The translations under genes were made by a program, and so were the position numbers. 40,202 nt of DNA. Source: Halorubrum sp. F4 (GTDB taxonomy: Archaea > Halobacteriota > Halobacteria > Halobacteriales > Haloferacaceae). A model generated the notes under the pieces. That model worked only from the letters and a program-made list of their open reading frames with translations. It searched no databases and was not told the DNA's origin. The stretch covers positions 203,703-243,904 of the forward strand of contig NZ_JAPDFS010000004.1 in the NCBI RefSeq assembly GCF_027257195.1, read 5' to 3'. This document shows, piece by piece, positions 16,318 through 23,901 of this stretch. Every line of letters begins with the position of its first letter. Positions within the stretch are counted from its first letter, which is position 1.

Positions 16318-17189
16318 TCCGGGCGTTCCGGGTCGCGTACGACGGCCGCGCGTACGCCGGGTTTCAGCGACAGCCGCACGCGAAGACGATCGAGGGGACG
16401 CTGCTCGCCGCGCTCTCCGATCACGGACTGATCGAGCGCGGCGACGGCCCGACACACGCGACGCCGACGGGGTACGCCGCAGCGGGTCGGACGGACGCCG
16501 GCGTCTCCGCGGCCGCACAGACCGTCGCGTTCGACGCGCCGAGGTGGCTCACGCCGCGCGCGTTCAACGGGCAGCTCCCCGGATCGATCCGCGTCTGGGC
16601 GGCCGCCGACGTCGAGGCGGGGTTTCACGCCACTCACGACGCGGTCCGGCGGACGTACCGGTACTTCCTGTACGCGCCGTCCGGCGGCTCCGACGCGGAC
16701 GCGGTCGGATCTCGGGCGACCGCCATCGACGACGACGCGGTTCACGGGGCGCTCGCCCGGCTCTCCGGCGAGCACGACTTTCACAACCTCACCAGTGACG
16801 ACGTCGGAACGGTTCGGGAGGTTCGGGCGAGCGCGACCCGGGAGGGCGACTTCCTCGTGGTCGAGGTGACCGCCGGGGGGTTCCCGCGGGCGCTCGTCCG
16901 TCGCCTCGTCGGGACGGTCGAGGTCGTCGGCCGAGGAATCGCGGCTCCGGAACTCGTCGACCGACTCCTCGCCGCCGATCCGGTGCCCGGTGAGCACGGC
17001 GTCGGTCCCGTACCGCCGGAACCGCTCGTGTTGTGGGACGTCGCGTACGACGGCGTCGACTTCGAGACCGACCAGGAGGCCGCCGAGAGCGCGGTCGCCG
17101 CGTTCGGCGAGCGTCACCGCGACACTCGGCGAGTCGCCGCGGCGACCGGCGCGATCCGGGACCGGATCGACGGATCCGGCGACGGATGA
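16314..17189 (+). CDS. truA: tRNA pseudouridine synthase A
   Basis: A 291-aa enzyme that makes pseudouridine at positions 38-40 of the tRNA anticodon arm. The catalytic Asp is D61 in AAGRTDAGVSA. FRVAYDGRAYAGFQRQ at the start and FHATHDAVRRTYRYFLY, HDFHNLT and the FPRALVRRLVGT motif are family hallmarks. The start is GTG at 16314, overlapping the Usp stop, because homology begins immediately. An insertion of acidic residues near 125-140 and a C-terminal extension are usual in haloarchaea. It is probably expressed from the Usp promoter. Confidence 0.95.
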   Translation: MIRAFRVAYDGRAYAGFQRQPHAKTIEGTLLAALSDHGLIERGDGPTHATPTGYAAAGRTDAGVSAAAQTVAFDAPRWLTPRAFNGQLPGSIRVWAAADVEAGFHATHDAVRRTYRYFLYAPSGGSDADAVGSRATAIDDDAVHGALARLSGEHDFHNLTSDDVGTVREVRASATREGDFLVVEVTAGGFPRALVRRLVGTVEVVGRGIAAPELVDRLLAADPVPGEHGVGPVPPEPLVLWDVAYDGVDFETDQEAAESAVAAFGERHRDTRRVAAATGAIRDRIDGSGDG

Positions 17190-17234
17190 CTCGGGATGAT
17201 TCGGGAGGTACGCCCGCCGGGTAGGGACGACCGA

Positions 17235-17804
17235 TCAGTCGCTCGCGGACCGTCCGCCCATCGAGCCGGCGATCGCCTCCGTCGGATCGGCGACCGTCTC
17301 CATCGACTCGACGCGTACCATGAGGGTGTCGCCGTCGACGTCGGCGGCGTCGACGACTCCGGAGACGCGGAGCCCCGAGGCCGGCGTCGGCCCCACCGTC
17401 ACGGGGTCACCCTTCTCGAAGGGCCGGGCCGACCCGCACAGGACGACCTCCGCGCGGCACAGTTCGGGGTTGTTGACGCTGGAAAGCTCGATGTCCCTGA
17501 CGGTGACCCCGTCGATCGGCGACCCGTCGTGAACGACGGGGACCGGCTCGGCGTCCTCCATCCGGTCCAGACCGAGGGTCTCGTAGGCGTTGGGGGTCGG
17601 CGTGTATCCCCCGTCGGGACCCGGAACGCCCTCGACCAACTGGAGCGAGCGGAGGCTCCGCATCCGGTTGCGAACGGTTCCGGGATTCCGATCGATCGCC
17701 TCGGCGATCTCCCGCCCGCAGACGACGCCGTCCTCGTCGTCGACGAGGTTCACGAGCGACGTGAGGATCCGCTTCTGACTCGAACTCAACTGTATTGTTG
17801 ACAT
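17235..17804 (-). CDS. Winged-helix transcription regulator (annotated Rrf2-like in haloarchaea)
   Basis: A 189-aa protein. The N-terminal winged helix (1-75) includes SQKRILTSLVNLVDDEDGVV, GREIAEAIDRNPGTVRNRM and LVEGVPGPDGGYTPTPNAYE. The C-terminal domain (80-180) is a small beta-rich unit with NPELCRAEVVLCGSARPFEKG and VGPTPASGLRVSG, probably for ligand sensing. I recall very similar haloarchaeal proteins labelled Rrf2 family, but no Fe-S cysteine triplet is visible. The ATG at 17804 fits the TATA-like CGTTTATA 27 bp upstream. A second TATA-like block next to it forms an imperfect palindrome, suggesting autoregulation. It diverges from nadE. Confidence 0.82.
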   Translation of the reverse strand: MSTIQLSSSQKRILTSLVNLVDDEDGVVCGREIAEAIDRNPGTVRNRMRSLRSLQLVEGVPGPDGGYTPTPNAYETLGLDRMEDAEPVPVVHDGSPIDGVTVRDIELSSVNNPELCRAEVVLCGSARPFEKGDPVTVGPTPASGLRVSGVVDAADVDGDTLMVRVESMETVADPTEAIAGSMGGRSASD

Positions 17805-17828
17805 GTGCGTTAGGTAGCCAGATTCCTG

Positions 17829-17850
17829 TATAAACGTTTGGTTATAAACA
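17829..17850 (-). promoter_or_regulatory. Promoter and possible operator of the winged-helix regulator
   Basis: Read on the minus strand, TTTATAAC is followed by CGTTTATACA. The second block is at the TATA distance from the ATG at 17804. TGT at one end and ACA at the other make the 24-bp segment an imperfect palindrome that the regulator itself could bind. Confidence 0.45.
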
Positions 17851-18075
17851 CCTAATACACTTGTATCAGTATTCAGTGTCGGATAATTCTTTACGAACGA
17901 GTTTCGATAGCCGGAACACACGAACGTGTGGTTTTCCTCGTCCCACGGAGCGGTTTCCATCGACCTCGGACGGGAACCCGCCGGCTCGTGATCGACCGGC
18001 CGATCGCGAAGCCCTCCGGCGCGTCGGATCCCTCCGATCCGTCGAAGAACGACCTTAAACGATACCCACGGAGCG
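17851..18075. other. Divergent spacer, no gene seen
   Basis: This is the rest of the 304-bp spacer between the winged-helix regulator and nadE. It starts AT-rich (to about 17895) and then becomes GC-rich. A TATA-like CCTTAAACG stands near 18053-18061 in addition to the nadE TATA element. I find no supported ORF or RNA gene. Confidence 0.4.
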
Positions 18076-18108
18076 TATTTATGCGTCCGTTCGGGACGGC
18101 GAGACGCC

Positions 18109-19038
18109 ATGGACACCTCCACGCGCGTCGACCCGGAGAGCGGAACAGAGGAGGACGGCGACGCTCCGTACCCGTCCACGCGGGACGGACCCGACCGCGA
18201 TTCGACCCCACGTCCCGACGACGAGGGCTCGGCGGCCGCTCCGGCCGATTCCGTCGATCCGGCGGCGGCGCTCGAGGGTGCCGTCTCGTTCGTTCGCGAG
18301 ACGGTCTCGTCGGCGGGGGCGGACGGCGTCGTGATCAACATGAGCGGCGGGCTCGACTCGACGGTCACCGCCGCGATCGCCGTCGAGGCGCTCGGGACCG
18401 ACCGGGTCTACGGACTGATCCTCCCGTGTAACAAGGTCGGTGCCCATCACGCACGGGACGCCGAGGAGCTCGCGGAGGCGCTCGGGATCGAACACGACAC
18501 GGTCCATCTCCAGCCGCTTCTCGCGCAGTTCGGAAACGTCGCGCCCGACCGTTTCGGTCTCCACGACGAACCCACGCTCGTCGGGAACGCGATCGCGCGG
18601 CTGCGCATGACGCTGGCGTACCTCGCCGCCAACGCGACCGGTCGCCTCGTCTGCGGGACGACGAACCGGAGCGAGCACCTGCTCGGCTACCTGACGAAAC
18701 ACGGCGACGGCGCGGCCGACCTGTTCCCGATCGGCCACCTCTACAAGACCGAGGTTCGGGCGATCGCCGAGACGCTCGAGGTCCCCGGGTTCGTCCTCGA
18801 GAAGCCGCCGACTCCGGGACTGCTCGCCGGGCAGCGTGACGCCGACGACCTCGGAGCCGACTACGACGTGATCGATCCCGCGTTGCGGCTCGCCGTCGAC
18901 GAGGGACTGACGGCCGACGAGGTCGCCTCTCGGCTCGATCTCGACCGCGAGGTCGTCGACGACCTCCTCGCGCGGTACCGGACGACCGAACACAAGCGGA
19001 CGGTTCCCCCGATGCCGACAGACCGGCGATCGGCGTGA
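18109..19038 (+). CDS. nadE: NAD+ synthase (ammonia-dependent)
   Basis: A 309-aa enzyme for the last step of NAD synthesis: deamido-NAD + ATP + ammonia to NAD. The ATP pyrophosphatase loop is S79-GGLDS in VINMSGGLDSTVTAAI. Later segments VCGTTNRSEHLLGYLTKHGDGAADLFPIGHLYKTEV and KPPTPGL line the substrate sites. There is no glutaminase domain, so ammonia is the nitrogen source. About 45 acidic, Pro/Asp-rich residues precede the conserved region, longer than usual. TATTTATG at 18077-18084 lies about 27 bp before the ATG at 18109 and supports the long form as leaderless. Confidence 0.95.
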   Translation: MDTSTRVDPESGTEEDGDAPYPSTRDGPDRDSTPRPDDEGSAAAPADSVDPAAALEGAVSFVRETVSSAGADGVVINMSGGLDSTVTAAIAVEALGTDRVYGLILPCNKVGAHHARDAEELAEALGIEHDTVHLQPLLAQFGNVAPDRFGLHDEPTLVGNAIARLRMTLAYLAANATGRLVCGTTNRSEHLLGYLTKHGDGAADLFPIGHLYKTEVRAIAETLEVPGFVLEKPPTPGLLAGQRDADDLGADYDVIDPALRLAVDEGLTADEVASRLDLDREVVDDLLARYRTTEHKRTVPPMPTDRRSA

Positions 19039-19066
19039 TTCGCCCCGTTACTCCCGCTCCGACGGC

Positions 19067-20485
19067 CTACTCCCACGCCGCCGGCCACAGGTCGGCCGCG
19101 CGCATCCCCTCCTCGAAGTCCGTCTCGCGGAACGCGTCGGCGAGCGCGGTCGGGTCGAGTCGCTCCGGATCGCGGTCGGCCGCCGCGAACTCGGCGACGA
19201 GCAGCGCCGTCAACGTCGCGTGTTCGCGCACGTTCCGGTCGTCAACCTTGTCTCGCGTGTCCGCGTGGGTGTGTCCCCACCCGCGGCCGCGCTCGTCGGA
19301 GTCGCTGTGGAGCTGGAGCGCCGGCACTCCCCGACGGACGAACGGCCACTGGTCGGAGAACGGGTGCGGGTCGGGATCGACCGCGATCGGCCGGCGGGTC
19401 GCGGCCGACACCGCCGCCGCGACCGATCGGGCCGTCCCGGAGGTGTGTGTCAGCGCGCGGAGGTCGCGGAACCGCCCCGCGCCGTCGACGTTGACCACCC
19501 CGCGGACCGAGTCGAGATCCGTCGTCTCCGCCAGCCGCTCGGCCCCGAGCAGGCCGACCTCCTCGCAGCCGACCGCGACGACGTCGACGCCGATCGGGAG
19601 CTCGGCCGCCGAGAGGATCCCCGCGGCGGTCACGACCGTGGCGATCCCGCAGCCGTTGTCGAGCGCCGCCTCCGCGATGTCGTGGCCGTCGTAGTGGGCG
19701 AGGAGGAGGAGCCGTTCGTCGGTGTCCGGGCCGGCCCGTCCGATCACGTTTCGCGACTCCGCGGCCCGGAACGACGCCTCCACGCCGAGTTCGACGCTCG
19801 CGATCGGGCCGTCCGTGTTCGCGGCGTACTCGCGGAGCCAGTCGCCGGTCTCCGTCGAGACGCCGACCGCCGGGGCCGCCGCCGGCTCGCCGAACGTGAG
19901 CGAGCCCGTCGGGGGAAGCTGGCCCTCGATGTGGTTGACGAAGACGAATCCGACCGCACCCGCCGCGAGCGCGTGTCCGAACTTCTCCATACGATGGACG
20001 AATCGTGAATCCGTGGGAGTGGTCGTCGACGCGACCGCGACCTTTCCCGCCACGCCCGCCTCGTCGATCTCCTCCGGCGTCCCGTACCCCACATCGACGA
20101 GTTCGCACGTGACCGTCTCGGCCGGCGAGTACGGGAGCGCCAGCGCCTCGAACTCGCGCGTCCGCTCGGTCCCGTCCCGTCCGGGGACGGTCACGCGGAG
20201 GTCGGCCCCGCCGCGCTCCCAGGCGGTCAACTCGAAGGCGTCGGTCCGAACGTCCCGGAGCCCGGCGCGCTCGAAGGCGTCGGCGACGAGTTCCGCCGCT
20301 CGCCGTTCCCCGTCGCTGCCGGCCATCCGGCTCCCGATCGCGGTGAGGTCGGTGAGGAACCGCCAGGGTTCCTCGGCCGCCCACGTTCGCGCGAGTTCGG
20401 GCGCGAGTTCTTCGTACCGCTTCCTCACTCGATCGACCGCGTCCGGGTCCACGCCGTTCGGGTTCGAACGGTCTGAATCGTCCAT
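19067..20485 (-). CDS. M28-family zinc aminopeptidase with PA-domain insert
   Basis: A 472-aa di-zinc peptidase. Zinc ligands are visible in order: His and Asp in LLAHYDGHD, the bridging Asp in ALDNGCG, the catalytic and ligand Glu pair in CEEVGLLGAE, Asp in VNVDGAG and His in GWGHTHADT. A protease-associated-like domain (about 110-220, VGYGTPEEIDEAGVAGKVAV) precedes the catalytic core. No signal peptide is seen; the N-terminus MDDSDRSNPNGVDPDAV is acidic, so a cytosolic role is likely. The substrate is unknown. The gene converges with nadE, with 28 bp between stops. Confidence 0.93.
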   Translation of the reverse strand: MDDSDRSNPNGVDPDAVDRVRKRYEELAPELARTWAAEEPWRFLTDLTAIGSRMAGSDGERRAAELVADAFERAGLRDVRTDAFELTAWERGGADLRVTVPGRDGTERTREFEALALPYSPAETVTCELVDVGYGTPEEIDEAGVAGKVAVASTTTPTDSRFVHRMEKFGHALAAGAVGFVFVNHIEGQLPPTGSLTFGEPAAAPAVGVSTETGDWLREYAANTDGPIASVELGVEASFRAAESRNVIGRAGPDTDERLLLLAHYDGHDIAEAALDNGCGIATVVTAAGILSAAELPIGVDVVAVGCEEVGLLGAERLAETTDLDSVRGVVNVDGAGRFRDLRALTHTSGTARSVAAAVSAATRRPIAVDPDPHPFSDQWPFVRRGVPALQLHSDSDERGRGWGHTHADTRDKVDDRNVREHATLTALLVAEFAAADRDPERLDPTALADAFRETDFEEGMRAADLWPAAWE

Positions 20486-20583
20486 GCGAGCCCGTTCCGG
20501 GCGTCCGGGTTAACCCTGTGGGATCGGCGGCAGGCGGTGGGGAGGCCCTGAGAGCGGTCGTCCGGCGGCCCGCGAAACGCTAC

Positions 20584-20590
20584 GTTAAAG
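20584..20590 (+). promoter_or_regulatory. TATA box of tRNA-Gly
   Basis: GTTAAAG stands about 30 bp before the tRNA 5' end, in the usual place for an archaeal tRNA promoter. Confidence 0.55.
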
Positions 20591-20616
20591 TGACGCCGTC
20601 GGGTACCTCGAATCGA

Positions 20617-20687
20617 GCACCGTTGGTCCAGTGGTAGGACATTAGCTTCCCAAGCTAATAGCCCGGGTTCAATTCCCGGACGGTGCA
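20617..20687 (+). tRNA. tRNA-Gly (anticodon CCC)
   Basis: Full cloverleaf over 71 nt. The acceptor stem GCACCGT pairs with ACGGTGC, with discriminator A. The D arm is GGTCCAGTGGTAGGAC. The anticodon stem TTAGC/GCTAA encloses TTCCCAA, so the anticodon is CCC, reading GGG glycine codons. The T arm CCGGG-TTCAATT-CCCGG is standard. CCA is not encoded and no intron is present. It lies between the M28 peptidase start and the KaiC-like gene end. Confidence 0.97.
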
Positions 20688-20751
20688 TCCATCGAACGGG
20701 GTGAGAGGGATCTCTGTCGGATCCCGTCCCGTCATCGCACTTCCGGCGGCC

Positions 20752-22116
20752 TCAGAAGATGTTCGCCTGCCGGTAGACGGATATCCCCTCGTTCGTGATC
20801 TCGTAGGGTTTCGTCTCCCGGGAGTGGTTCGCGTCGCGGATCTTCTGGATCTCGACGGCGAGGCGCGTCTCCCGGAAGTCCGACCCGCGGACGTACTGGA
20901 GGACGAACACGCCGTCGGTCAGGTACTCGACGAGGCCGTATCGCGAGGCGTACGGCGTCTCGTCGCTCGCCTCGGAGGTGAGAAGCGTCGTCACGCCCGC
21001 CTCCTTCAGCAGCCGGGTGAACCCGAACACCTCCGAACGCCGCTTGGCGGGGTGGTCGTACATCATCTCGAGCAGCGAGACGGAGTCGAGGACGAGCCGG
21101 TCCGCACCGAAGTCAGCGATGAGTCGGGTGAGGTCGTTGCGGATCGACGCCAGCGAGTTCGCCATCTCGATGGGGTCGAGGGAGACGACCGCGAGGGTTC
21201 CCTCCTCGGCGTACTCCCGGAAGGGCCAGCCCTTCTCCTCGGCGGTCGAGAGGATCGACTCCCGGCTCTGCTCGAGCGTGATGTACACGCCCCGTTCGTC
21301 GGATTCCAGCGCCTCGTTGAGGAACTGTAACGAGAACGTGGTCTTCCCGGTCCCCGCGCCGCCGATGACCGTCAAGAGCGACCGGCTCGGGACGCCCCCG
21401 AGGATCATCGCGTCGAGCCCCTCGATCCCGACGTCCGTCCGCTCGATGTCGGAGTCGAACGCCTCGGCGTCCGCCTCGTCGAACCCCGTCGGCCCGTCCG
21501 CCGTCCCGTCTCCACCGCCCCCACCGCCACCGCCGAAGGGGTCGCCCTCGCCGAAGGAGCCGCCGCCACCGCCGAAGGGATCGTCCTCGCCGAAGGAGTC
21601 GCCGCTGCTACCTCCGCCGAACGGGTCACCCTCGCCGAAGGAACCGCCGCCACCCCCGAACGGGTCGTCCCCGCCGAAGGAACCGCCTCCTCCGCCGCCG
21701 AAGGGATCATTGCCGACGTCTGAGCCGTCCGCACTACCTCGGCGGTCCGGATCGTCGTTTTCGTCTCCTCCGTCGACCTCCTCGCTTCCGTCGTCACGAT
21801 CGCTCCCGTCGACCTCCTCGCTTCGATAACCACCGAACGGGTCGCTTTCCGTGGTTTCAGCGCCCTCGTTCTCCCCATCGACGCCCTCCGAGAAGGCCGG
21901 CTCGTCGTCTCGGGCGGTCCCGTCGTCGGCCGTCACTTCGGCTTCGTCGGATTCGCTCCGTACCCCGTCATTTCCGTCGTTCTCGTCGGCGTCGTCCGTC
22001 TCGTCGGTGCCGTCCCTCTGTGAGGGGCTTCCGTTCGTCTCGGGAGCGTCGTCCTCCTCGGATCCCTCGTCTAGTTCCCGCAGCGCGCGCTCGAACCAGT
22101 CTTCCTCCTCGCTCAT
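20752..22116 (-). CDS. KaiC-like RecA-superfamily ATPase with Gly-rich repeat linker
   Basis: A 454-aa protein. Residues 1-135 are extremely acidic and probably disordered. Residues 137-203 hold five tandem DPFGGGG(S/G)xFGEx repeats. Residues 222-454 form a single KaiC/RadA-like ATPase domain with Walker A GGAGTGKTT (252-260), VYITLEQSRESIL after it, and a Walker B strand DRLVLDSVSLLEM. It lacks a second KaiC domain, so it is not a clock protein; such haloarchaeal ATPases are assumed to act in signalling. ATG at 22116 is preferred because the upstream frame lacks acidic character. It diverges from nadK. Confidence 0.88.
   Translation of the reverse strand: MSEEEDWFERALRELDEGSEEDDAPETNGSPSQRDGTDETDDADENDGNDGVRSESDEAEVTADDGTARDDEPAFSEGVDGENEGAETTESDPFGGYRSEEVDGSDRDDGSEEVDGGDENDDPDRRGSADGSDVGNDPFGGGGGGSFGGDDPFGGGGGSFGEGDPFGGGSSGDSFGEDDPFGGGGGSFGEGDPFGGGGGGGGDGTADGPTGFDEADAEAFDSDIERTDVGIEGLDAMILGGVPSRSLLTVIGGAGTGKTTFSLQFLNEALESDERGVYITLEQSRESILSTAEEKGWPFREYAEEGTLAVVSLDPIEMANSLASIRNDLTRLIADFGADRLVLDSVSLLEMMYDHPAKRRSEVFGFTRLLKEAGVTTLLTSEASDETPYASRYGLVEYLTDGVFVLQYVRGSDFRETRLAVEIQKIRDANHSRETKPYEITNEGISVYRQANIF
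21508..21708 (-). repeat. In-frame minisatellite coding five DPFGGGG repeats
   Basis: Five units of about 13-15 codons encode DPFGGGG followed by SFGxx. Units 2 and 4 are identical at the protein level. Unit lengths differ by whole codons, as expected for slippage under coding constraint. Confidence 0.8.
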
Positions 22117-22206
22117 GGTTCGGGGCGTCCGTCCGGGGTCGCCATGTACCGGGCAACGGGGGCCGCCGGCTTGAAACTTTCCGGCGGCGGCGACGAGGTC
22201 CACACG

Positions 22207-22214
22207 CTTTTACT
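22207..22214 (+). promoter_or_regulatory. TATA-like element of nadK
   Basis: CTTTTACT is centred about 27 bp before the ATG at 22237, predicting a leaderless transcript and deciding the start. Confidence 0.6.
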
Positions 22215-22236
22215 CGGGGCGGCGAAACCCGCGAGC

Positions 22237-23058
22237 ATGGAAGTCGGGATCGTGGCGCGAAAGGGGAATCCGGAGGCCGCGTCGGTCGCAGCCGGGATAC
22301 GCGACGCCGTTCGGAACCACGGGGAGGACGTCTGGGTCGACGAGGAGACCGCGAACCATCTGGACGCCAGGGGACGCTCCGTCGACGCGCTCGCCGACTG
22401 CGATCTGGCGGTCGCGGTCGGCGGCGACGGGACGTTCCTGTTCGTCGCGCGCAACGCGGGCGACACCCCGGTACTCGGGGTCAACCTCGGCGAGGTCGGG
22501 TTCCTCAATGCCGTCCCGCCCGAGACCGCCGAGGAGGCGGTGCTGGCGGCGGTCGACGGGTTCCGAGAGGGGGCGATGGCCGTCCGGGAGGTCCCCAGAC
22601 TCGCCGCCCGGACCGACGAGTGGGAGTCCGTCCCCGCGGCCAACGAGGTGGTCGTGCAGGGCGGTCGGCGCGGACCCGGAGGCGGCGTCGATTACGAGCT
22701 ACGCGTGGACGGTTCGCCGTACGCCAGCGGGCACGCCGACGGCGTCCTCGTGGCGACGCCGACCGGCTCCACCGCGTACAACCTCTCCGAGGGAGGGCCG
22801 CTCGTCCACCCGGACGTCGCCGGCCTGATCGTCAACGAGATGGCTCCCGAGGAGGGAATGCCCCCGCTCGTGGTCGACGTCGACGCGACGATCTCGGTGA
22901 CGGTTTCGGACCCCGACGGCGCCGTCGTCGTCAGCGACGGCCGAAACGCCCGAGACCACGACGGCCCGGTCGAGGTGACCGTCGAACGGACCTCGCCGCC
23001 GATGCGGATCGCGGGCCCGGAGTCCGACTTCTTCGAGGCGTTGAAGAAGCTGTCCTGA
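22237..23058 (+). CDS. nadK: NAD kinase
   Basis: A 273-aa enzyme phosphorylating NAD to NADP in the cytosol. The family motif GGDGT is at 62-66 (AVAVGGDGTFLFVARN). Further motifs are the AANEVVV substrate motif and the glycine-rich GSTAYNLSEGGPLVHPD. The ATG at 22237 is chosen by promoter position and homology; upstream in-frame starts overlap the KaiC-like gene's 5' region. nadE lies 3 kb away, but the two are not in one operon. Confidence 0.95.
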   Translation: MEVGIVARKGNPEAASVAAGIRDAVRNHGEDVWVDEETANHLDARGRSVDALADCDLAVAVGGDGTFLFVARNAGDTPVLGVNLGEVGFLNAVPPETAEEAVLAAVDGFREGAMAVREVPRLAARTDEWESVPAANEVVVQGGRRGPGGGVDYELRVDGSPYASGHADGVLVATPTGSTAYNLSEGGPLVHPDVAGLIVNEMAPEEGMPPLVVDVDATISVTVSDPDGAVVVSDGRNARDHDGPVEVTVERTSPPMRIAGPESDFFEALKKLS

Positions 23059-23112
23059 GGTCCGACGGTCGACGCGCAACGTTCAACCCGCCGCCGATCC
23101 GATCCGCGAGAG

Positions 23113-23655
23113 ATGGAGGTCCCACTCGGACTCGCACCGTTCGCCGACCAGTCCCCCCGCGACCACGCGCTCGTTCTCGCGGCCGGGGCGCTCGCGTGTC
23201 TCGTCGGCTACGTCGGCTCCGCGGTGCTGTTCTTCGAGTTCGGCGCGCTCGATCACGGTGGACCGGCGGCTCCTCGGCAAGTCGCGTCCGTCTTCGCGTC
23301 GCTCGCCTGTTGGGGCGTGTACGCCGCCGCGTTCGTACGCGGGAGGGGCGGCCCGGTGACGGACGTGCTCGCGTATCCGATCGCGACGGTGGCGATCGTC
23401 CCGTTCACGACCCGGTGGGTCGCCTTCGGTCCGGCGTGGACGACGCTTCGGGACCGGCTCGGGTCTTTCCTCTTCCGTCCGGACCTCCTCGTCAACGCGG
23501 TCGCCCTCGTCGTCCCCGGCGTCGCGTTCTGTGGGTGCCTGCTCACCCTCTGGGCGAGCCGGCTCGACGAAACGGAGGTTCGAGAATGGCAGCAACGGAC
23601 CCTCTCCGCGGAGTTCCGCGAGGCCTTCGTCGAGAGGACCGATCTCGAGGAGTGA
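23113..23655 (+). CDS. Conserved haloarchaeal membrane protein of unknown function
   Basis: A 180-aa protein with about four membrane segments: around 18-42 (ALVLAAGALACLVGYVGSAV), 58-76, 85-105 and 125-148 (LVNAVALVVPGVAFCGCLLT). The C-terminal 30 residues are charged and helical (ETEVREWQQRTLSAEFREAF). I do not recognise the family. It starts 54 bp after nadK on the same strand and could share its transcript. The intramembrane CGC is the only distinctive motif. Confidence 0.75.
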   Translation: MEVPLGLAPFADQSPRDHALVLAAGALACLVGYVGSAVLFFEFGALDHGGPAAPRQVASVFASLACWGVYAAAFVRGRGGPVTDVLAYPIATVAIVPFTTRWVAFGPAWTTLRDRLGSFLFRPDLLVNAVALVVPGVAFCGCLLTLWASRLDETEVREWQQRTLSAEFREAFVERTDLEE

Positions 23656-23713
23656 TGGCTCGAGGATGACGGCTCGGAGCGACGATTCGATCAGTATCCA
23701 CCGGGAGGCGCGA

Positions 23714-23848
23714 GCGCGACGGCGGGGGAGGGAGGGTCATGGCGGTGACGACGGGGGAGGGAAGGCCATGGCGAAACGGAGTGCACGTACCAAAACCGGG
23801 TTTCGACCGAACGAATCCTCGTTTTTTCGACCGAACGAGTCATCGTTT
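23714..23848. repeat. Two adjacent tandem duplications upstream of pyrC
   Basis: The first pair, 23714-23744 and 23745-23773, shares GGGGGAGGGA and CATGGCG with a few mismatches. The second pair, 23801-23824 and 23825-23848, is a 24-bp unit differing at only two positions (core TTTCGACCGAACGA). They fill most of the 246-bp spacer between the membrane protein and pyrC. No gene is seen there. Confidence 0.7.
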
Positions 23849-23869
23849 CGTGGTCGGACGGGACCACTA

Positions 23870-23878
23870 CGATTTAAC
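23870..23878 (+). promoter_or_regulatory. TATA box of pyrC
   Basis: GATTTAACC is centred 27 bp before the ATG at 23902, so the mRNA is predicted leaderless. Confidence 0.65.
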
Positions 23879-23901
23879 CGGCGCGCCGCGAGCGCGTAGG
23901 C

